NCBI RefSeq assembly: GCF_002101395.1
Contig: NZ_CP019706.1
Span: forward strand, 310,001-374,000
Length of the DNA: 64,000 bases
Source: Pantoea alhagi
GTDB taxonomy: Bacteria > Pseudomonadota > Gammaproteobacteria > Enterobacterales > Enterobacteriaceae
Direction of reading: 5' to 3'
Shown: in pieces, positions 59,217-64,000 of the stretch
How positions within the stretch are numbered: position 1 is the first letter of the stretch
Layout of the letters: each line of letters begins with the position of its first letter
Notes under the pieces: model-generated
Seen by the model: only the letters and a program-made list of their open reading frames with translations
What the model was told of the DNA's origin: nothing
Databases searched by the model: none
Position numbers and translations under genes: made by a program

Positions 59217-59771
59217 TCAGAAGCTGGTTGGTGCAGGTATTGATGAGGATGGCGTAACCTGAGTCGGCGACGTAGACGGAACGGTCGTCGCTGCGCCACT
59301 GCGGGTCGGCATAGCAACCGATGTAGCCGGAACCAGGGTTAAGTCGATTTTTGTTCCGCCACTATTGATTGCCGGTTTAACCGATTCGGTCATAAAAATA
59401 ACCTTATTATCCTGAGTGATCGCTGCGCTTAAGAGAATGCGCGCGTCAGGCTGAATATCGGCCGGGTTAAAGGGCAAGGTAAAACGGAAAGGCGCCTGTT
59501 TGCCCTCGGTAAGAACCACGCGCTGCGCCAGCACTTTGGCCGGAGCATTCGCCAGGGATGCGTCTGAAAGAGTTACCGTTAATGCTGCGTCCGGCGGTAA
59601 CGCCACATTTTGCCGGATATAGATGGAACCGCTCACGTTTGGTTGGGCAATAACGGGTTGTCCAGCTAACTCTGCGCCCGGCGTGGGAACGGGAATATTT
59701 GCACTTTTATCTGCACAACCTGCAAGGGCAACGGCCAGCGTTGCTCCGCTCATTACATGCCAGAATTTCAT
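59217..59771 (-). CDS. ybaY: YbaY, YbaY-family lipoprotein
   Basis: A 184-residue lipoprotein. The signal peptide MKFWHVMSGATLAVALAGC ends in a lipobox with Cys 19. The mature protein has the YbaY beta-sandwich (VSGSIYIRQNVALPPDAALT), followed by a Ser/Thr/Pro-rich tail (about 155-184). Function unknown; it is divergent from tesB, as in E. coli. Confidence 0.9.
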   Translation of the reverse strand: MKFWHVMSGATLAVALAGCADKSANIPVPTPGAELAGQPVIAQPNVSGSIYIRQNVALPPDAALTVTLSDASLANAPAKVLAQRVVLTEGKQAPFRFTLPFNPADIQPDARILLSAAITQDNKVIFMTESVKPAINSGGTKIDLTLVPATSVAMPTRSGAATTVPSTSPTQVTPSSSIPAPTSF

Positions 59772-59985
59772 TGATAACCTCTCCTTCTGATCAATGTCGT
59801 GTCGGCGACAAATTGGCCGAAACAGCTATAAGACGCTGTATGTGCTTAATTCTGGCACAGGATCCGCTTTTTTGCCTGGCGACTGCCGGGTTCCTCTTTA
59901 TTAACTGAAACATTAGCGTCTGCACAGTTGCAGGAGCTGGTCGGATCTCGCAAACTAAAGCGGTAATGTTATTGAGGAACATCTG

Positions 59986-60846
59986 ATGAGCCAGGCATTA
60001 AAAAATCTCCTTAACCTGTTGCAGCTGGAAAAACTTGAGGAAGGTCTGTTTCGCGGCCAAAGCGAGGATTTAGGTCTGCGCCAGGTCTTTGGCGGGCAGG
60101 TTGTGGGGCAGGCGCTGCATGCCGCCAAGCACACCGTGCCTGTCGAAAGGAATATCCACTCTTTCCACAGCTATTTTCTGCGACCGGGTGATAGCCAGAA
60201 AGCGATTATTTATGATGTCGAAACGCTGCGGGATGGCTACAGCTTCAGCGCGCGCCGCGTTGCCGCTATTCAAAATGGCCAACCTATTTTTTACATGACC
60301 GCCTCCTTCCAGGCACCGGAAAGCGGCTTTGAGCATCAAAAACCGATGCCTGATGTTCCCGGTCCGGAGGGGCTGCCCAGCGAAACGGAGATCGCCCAAC
60401 GGCTGGCCGCCATGATCCCGGAAAAGGTGCGCGCAAAGTTCCTTGCCGAAAAGCCATTAGATATCCGCCCGGTGACCTTCCACAATCCGTTAAAAGGTCA
60501 TGTCGATGCGCCAACGCGCCAGGTGTGGCTACGCGCTAACGGTGCAATGCCTGACGACGCGCGTATCCATCAATATTTGCTGGGCTACGCTTCCGATCTG
60601 AACTTTCTTCCGGTTGCGTTACAGCCTCACGGCAAAGGTTTTCTGGAGCCAGGAATGCAGGTTGCCACCATCGATCACTCTATGTGGTTTCACCGTGCGG
60701 TGGATTTGAATCAGTGGCTGTTATACAGCGTAGAAAGCACGTCGGCTTCCGGGGCGCGCGGCTTTGTACGTGGAGAGTTTTATACCCGGGAAGGCGTGTT
60801 AGTTGCTTCCACGGTGCAGGAAGGCGTAATGCGTCAGCGCAGTTGA
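59986..60846 (+). CDS. tesB: Acyl-CoA thioesterase II
   Basis: A 286-residue double-hotdog acyl-CoA thioesterase, exactly the E. coli length. FRGQSEDLGLRQVFGGQVVG at the N-terminus and the catalytic Asp/Thr/Gln regions (SDLNF, DHSMWFH, VQEGVMR) are present. It hydrolyses medium- to long-chain acyl-CoA. ATTGAGGAACATCTG precedes ATG 59986. A clear terminator follows. Confidence 0.97.
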   Translation: MSQALKNLLNLLQLEKLEEGLFRGQSEDLGLRQVFGGQVVGQALHAAKHTVPVERNIHSFHSYFLRPGDSQKAIIYDVETLRDGYSFSARRVAAIQNGQPIFYMTASFQAPESGFEHQKPMPDVPGPEGLPSETEIAQRLAAMIPEKVRAKFLAEKPLDIRPVTFHNPLKGHVDAPTRQVWLRANGAMPDDARIHQYLLGYASDLNFLPVALQPHGKGFLEPGMQVATIDHSMWFHRAVDLNQWLLYSVESTSASGARGFVRGEFYTREGVLVASTVQEGVMRQRS

Positions 60847-60854
60847 TACCATGA

Positions 60855-60883
60855 AAAAGGACGATGCCGGGCATCGTCCTTTT
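60855..60883. terminator. Terminator between tesB and amtB
   Basis: AAAAGGACGATGCC pairs with GGCATCGTCCTTTT (60855-60883); A and T runs on either side make it work in both directions for the converging genes. Confidence 0.88.
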
Positions 60884-60900
60884 CTTTTATTTAATGTCGA

Positions 60901-62184
60901 TTACTGATTATAAGCATTCTCGCCGTGGCTGTTAACATCAAGCCCTTCACGCTCCTGCTCTTCCGGCACACGCAGTCCTACCAGCATATCTGCGACTTTG
61001 AAACCTATAAAGGCCACCACGCCGGTCCAGATGATTGTTAAAATCACACTAAACAGCTGTACCCAAATCTGATGGCCCATGGTGACGCCCTCAGCGTAAC
61101 CAACGCCGCCCAGTGAAGAGGAGGCGAATACGCCGGTGAGGATGCAGCCAATAATGCCGCAAACGCCGTGTACGCCGAACACATCGCACGGGTCATCCAC
61201 GCGCAGCCATTTTTTCAGGACCGTGACGCCCCACAGGCCGCCAAGGCCGCCAATCAGACCAATCAGCAGCGCACCGCCAACGCCAACGTAGCCACAGGCA
61301 GGCGTAATCGCCACCAGTCCTGCAATAAAGCCAGAACTGGCACCAAGCAGCGAAGGCTTTCCACGCAGCGCCCATTCGCCAAAGGTCCAGGAGAGTACGG
61401 CACCTGCTGTGGCTACCACGGTGTTCAGGAAGGCCAGCGCAGCAATCTCGTTGGCCGCCGCCGCTGAGCCTGCGTTAAAACCAAACCAGCCAACATAGAG
61501 GATCGCCGTGCCGGTGAATACCATCGGCAGGTTATGCGGTTTGAATGCCTCTTTGCCAAAGCCCGCGCGTTTACCTACCAGATAAGCACCCACCAGGCCG
61601 GCAACGGCGGCGTTGATATGAACCACGGTTCCGCCAGCAAAATCGAGCGCGCCATCCTGCGCCAGGAAACCGCCCGCCCAGACCATGTGAGCAATAGGCA
61701 GGTAAGCCAGCGTCAGCCAGATAACCACAAAGATCAGTACGGCTGAGAAGCGAATGCGCTCGGCAATAGAGCCGACAATCAGTCCAACGGTAATACAGGC
61801 GAAAGAGGCCTGAAAGACCACATGAATGTACTGATAAATGGTACCGCTTAATGCTGTCAGGCTGATATTTTTTAGCATCAGCCAGTCCAGGCCGCCGAAA
61901 AAGGCGTTACCTTCGCTAAATGCCAGGGAGTAGCCATACAGCACCCAGATTACGCACACCATGGCGAAGGTCACAGAGACCTGCGTCAGCAGTGACAGAA
62001 CGTTTTTAGCGCGGATCAGGCCACCATAAAAGAGCGCTATCCCGGGAATTGTCATAAACAGCACCAGCGCGGTGCAAATCATCATAAAGGCGTTATCCGC
62101 CTTATCCGCAACGGCAGGAGCCGCCATCGCCAGCGATGGTAACAGCGCCAGGCCAGCGAGGCCTTTGGTCATTAATTTATTCAT
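60901..62184 (-). CDS. amtB: AmtB ammonium channel
   Basis: A 427-residue ammonia/ammonium channel with a cleavable signal peptide (ending AMA) and 11 spans. The conserved Asp and twin His are in LDFAGGTVVHINAA and DVFGVHGVCG. The C-terminus VPEEQEREGLDVNSHGENAY binds GlnK. ATG 62184 gives the E. coli N-terminal length; ATGs at 62202/62199 are possible with five or six extra residues. It is 35 bp downstream of glnK in one operon. Confidence 0.96.
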   Translation of the reverse strand: MNKLMTKGLAGLALLPSLAMAAPAVADKADNAFMMICTALVLFMTIPGIALFYGGLIRAKNVLSLLTQVSVTFAMVCVIWVLYGYSLAFSEGNAFFGGLDWLMLKNISLTALSGTIYQYIHVVFQASFACITVGLIVGSIAERIRFSAVLIFVVIWLTLAYLPIAHMVWAGGFLAQDGALDFAGGTVVHINAAVAGLVGAYLVGKRAGFGKEAFKPHNLPMVFTGTAILYVGWFGFNAGSAAAANEIAALAFLNTVVATAGAVLSWTFGEWALRGKPSLLGASSGFIAGLVAITPACGYVGVGGALLIGLIGGLGGLWGVTVLKKWLRVDDPCDVFGVHGVCGIIGCILTGVFASSSLGGVGYAEGVTMGHQIWVQLFSVILTIIWTGVVAFIGFKVADMLVGLRVPEEQEREGLDVNSHGENAYNQ

Positions 62185-62219
62185 TTTATTCCATCCCATC
62201 ACAAGTTACCGAAGCCGGC

Positions 62220-62558
62220 TTAAAGAGCGGCTTCGTCAGTTTCACCGGTGCGAATACGGATAACGCGTTGCAGCTCCGCAACAAAGATTTTGCCGTCGCC
62301 AATTTTGCCGGTATAGGCCGCCTTACTGATCACATCGACCACCTCATCCAGTTGATCGTCAGCAATGGCGATATCGATTTTGACTTTCGGCAGAAAATTC
62401 ACGCTATATTCAGCGCCACGATAGAGTTCAGCGTGGCCTTTTTGACGACCAAATCCCTTGACCTCTGTGACGGTCAATCCCTGGATGCCGATAGAAGAGA
62501 GCGCTTCGCGCACATCCTCCAGTTTGAACGGCTTGATGACAACGGTAACCAGCTTCAT
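62220..62558 (-). CDS. glnK: GlnK, PII nitrogen-signal protein
   Basis: A 112-residue PII protein. The T-loop (37-55) carries Tyr51, the uridylylation site; the B-loop TGKIGDGKIFV (about 83-90) and C-loop RIRTGE are intact. It blocks AmtB when nitrogen is sufficient and senses 2-oxoglutarate/ATP/ADP. ATG 62558 has AAGGGGAGCGT upstream. The sigma-54 promoter and NtrC site are upstream. Confidence 0.97.
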   Translation of the reverse strand: MKLVTVVIKPFKLEDVREALSSIGIQGLTVTEVKGFGRQKGHAELYRGAEYSVNFLPKVKIDIAIADDQLDEVVDVISKAAYTGKIGDGKIFVAELQRVIRIRTGETDEAAL

Positions 62559-62611
62559 ACGCTCCCCTTGCTTAATCATATTGGTCAGGCATCTGATACA
62601 GGGAGAGTAAA

Positions 62612-62626
62612 GCAAAGGTTGTGCCA
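62612..62626 (-). promoter_or_regulatory. Sigma-54 promoter of glnK-amtB
   Basis: On the minus strand TGGCACAACCTTTGC has the -24 GG and -12 GC separated by exactly ten bases, as sigma-54 requires. It lies about 55 bp before glnK. Confidence 0.9.
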
Positions 62627-62721
62627 GCTATGGGAAGAGAGTGAAAGTCGGGCAGGAAGCGGCGTAATCGGCACAAGCGCGTCTGTGACAGGAAAAATGG
62701 CCGCATACAGCAGAAAAAAAC

Positions 62722-62736
62722 GCACCATAAAGGTGC
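62722..62736. promoter_or_regulatory. NtrC-binding site upstream of glnK
   Basis: The inverted repeat GCACC-N5-GGTGC matches the NtrC consensus core. It lies about 100 bp upstream of the sigma-54 promoter. GGTGC half-sites near 62750 and 62793 may add weaker binding. Confidence 0.82.
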
Positions 62737-62807
62737 GTTATGACAACCTGGTGCGCATTTCCAGGGAACATTCTGATAATCGCGCCTGAAAAAGGTGCAA
62801 GAAGGAC

Positions 62808-64000
62808 TCAGGCTCCTTCGGTAATGCCCATTGTCAGCTCACTGCCTACCTGCTGCAGCTGATACATTTGCCAGTAGCGCCCCTGCTGCGCCAGTAGTTC
62901 AGTATGCGTGCCGCGCTCAACGGCCTGTCCCCGATGTAACACCAGAATCGTATCCGCTTCGGTAATGGTAGAAAGGCGGTGCGCAATGACGACCAGCGTG
63001 GTTTTCTTTCTGACTTGCTGCAGGGCACGCTGAATTGCCTGCTCGGTGCCGGAATCGATATTGGCTGTCGCCTCATCCAGAATAAGGATCTGCGGTTCGG
63101 CAACCAGGACACGCGCCAGCGCCAGCAGCTGCTTCTGCCCTACCGACAGATTATTACCCTGTTCATTAAGGCGCGTATGGATGCCGTCAGAGAGGCCGCG
63201 TGCCAGCTCTGCCAGCTGAACCGCTTCCAGCGCCTCCCATACCGCCTGTTCGCTGATATCACGCCCCAGCGTCACATTGGCGAAGAAGCTATCGGCCAGC
63301 ACCACTGGATCCTGTTGAACCATTGCCACCCCCTGACGCAGCGCCTGATGGCTGAACTGCTCCAGCGGACGCCCATCCAGACAAATGCGTCCCTGCTTCA
63401 CTGGATAGTAGCCCATCATCAGGCTGGCAAGCGTACTCTTACCGCTGCCGGTATGGCCGACAAGGGCGACAAAGCTGCGTGAAGGAACCTGAAGTGAAAT
63501 GTCCTCCAGCACATTGCGCCCGTCACGATAGGCAAAACTGAGATGTTCAATATCGATGCGGCCACTTTGCAAAGGCCGATCTTCCTGACCGTAATGCTGC
63601 CGCGGCGCATCCATTAGCTCAAAAATACGCTCGCCAGCAACAATCGCCTGCTGCAGCATCGACTGCTGTGTGGTCAATTCAATTAGCGGTTCATTTAGCC
63701 GTCCCAGGTAGCTGATGAAGGCATACAGCACGCCAACCTCAAATACGCCAACCGACGAGAAACTAAACAGCATCAGCAAACCGCACAAAATGGCCGCTGA
63801 AAACAGGCTGAGCAAGGGACGCAACAGAAAGCCGTCCAGCCTTAACGTCTCCATGCGCGCCAGATAGTGCGATCGACTGGCCTCCCCTATCCGCTCACCA
63901 AATCGTGCCTGTTGACGAAACTGCTGAATAACGCTCATGCCGTTGATGACTTCATTAAAGCCATTATTGATGTCGGCCAGATAGCTGCGAACCCGCCGAA
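62808..64000 (-). CDS. mdlB: MdlB-like ABC exporter subunit, 5' part outside window
   Basis: The frame stays open through the window edge, so only about 397 C-terminal residues are seen of a protein of about 590. It has the last membrane helices, then the ATPase: Walker A VGHTGSGKSTL, Q-loop VQQDP, signature NLSVGQKQLLALAR, Walker B ILILDEATANID and switch His (VIAHRLST). As a half-transporter it would pair with MdlA, expected just outside the window. Position beside glnK-amtB fits E. coli mdlB. Substrate unknown. Confidence 0.92.
   Translation of the reverse strand, partial: RRVRSYLADINNGFNEVINGMSVIQQFRQQARFGERIGEASRSHYLARMETLRLDGFLLRPLLSLFSAAILCGLLMLFSFSSVGVFEVGVLYAFISYLGRLNEPLIELTTQQSMLQQAIVAGERIFELMDAPRQHYGQEDRPLQSGRIDIEHLSFAYRDGRNVLEDISLQVPSRSFVALVGHTGSGKSTLASLMMGYYPVKQGRICLDGRPLEQFSHQALRQGVAMVQQDPVVLADSFFANVTLGRDISEQAVWEALEAVQLAELARGLSDGIHTRLNEQGNNLSVGQKQLLALARVLVAEPQILILDEATANIDSGTEQAIQRALQQVRKKTTLVVIAHRLSTITEADTILVLHRGQAVERGTHTELLAQQGRYWQMYQLQQVGSELTMGITEGA

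Overview
The window is chromosomal DNA from a gamma-proteobacterium of the order Enterobacterales. It most resembles the Erwiniaceae (Pantoea, Mixta or Erwinia type); the genus is an inference from gene content and protein similarity recalled from memory, not from a search. Gene order from about 16.2 kb to the end follows the E. coli K-12 10-12 minute region closely: argU, folD, ybcJ, cysS, ppiB, lpxH, purEK, ybbPA, tesA, ybbO, cnoX, qmcA-ybbJ, cueR, copA, ybaP, ybaK, ushA, ybaL, gsk, hemH, adk, htpG, recR, ybaB, dnaX, apt, ybaN, rsmS, acrR, acrAB, rpmE2-rpmJ2, tomB-hha, ffs, atl, ybaY, tesB, amtB-glnK, mdlB. Both edges cut genes: cspE on the left and mdlB on the right.

Region by region. 0-5.4 kb is chromosomal: cspE start, a zinc-ribbon micro-protein, the 27-residue membrane protein YohP, a gluconate permease (gntT) with GntR-type operators, an iron-type alcohol dehydrogenase and a HAD phosphatase. 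5.4-9.3 kb is AT-rich accessory DNA: the decayed tail of an FhlA-type regulator, small orphan ORFs, the tail of an IS3-type transposase, a glycine-rich toxin-like protein with a LysM-like N-terminus followed by a small membrane protein (candidate effector/immunity pair), and a decapitated DUF4225 protein facing another small membrane protein. 9.29-16.2 kb is a P22-like prophage reduced to its two ends and inserted in the tRNA-Arg(UCU) gene. It keeps an O-antigen glucosylation (gtr-type) cassette, the C-terminal part of a tail spike, a complete IS3-family element at the apparent deletion joint, and an intact P22-type integrase. The flanking 95-bp direct repeats contain the tRNA 3' end plus the last codons of an integrase on BOTH sides, which points to two related elements stacked at the same tRNA.

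16.2-64 kb is conserved core: one-carbon and purine metabolism, tRNA charging, lipid A synthesis, envelope transport, copper efflux, nucleotide salvage, haem, chaperone, DNA replication and recombination, multidrug efflux, zinc-responsive ribosomal proteins, the signal-recognition RNA, and nitrogen sensing. Many control sites can be read directly: CueR/copA MerR-type promoter, AcrR operator, Zur box, PurR box, GntR sites, a sigma-54 promoter with an NtrC site for glnK-amtB, and the ffs promoter. Three programmed -1 frameshift sites are visible: copA (chaperone CopA(Z)), dnaX (gamma subunit) and the IS3 transposase.

The most interesting parts are the argU accretion with its reduced prophage and unusual gtr cassette, and the toxin-like modules at 6.7-9.2 kb. 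No CRISPR array, rRNA or known riboswitch was seen.
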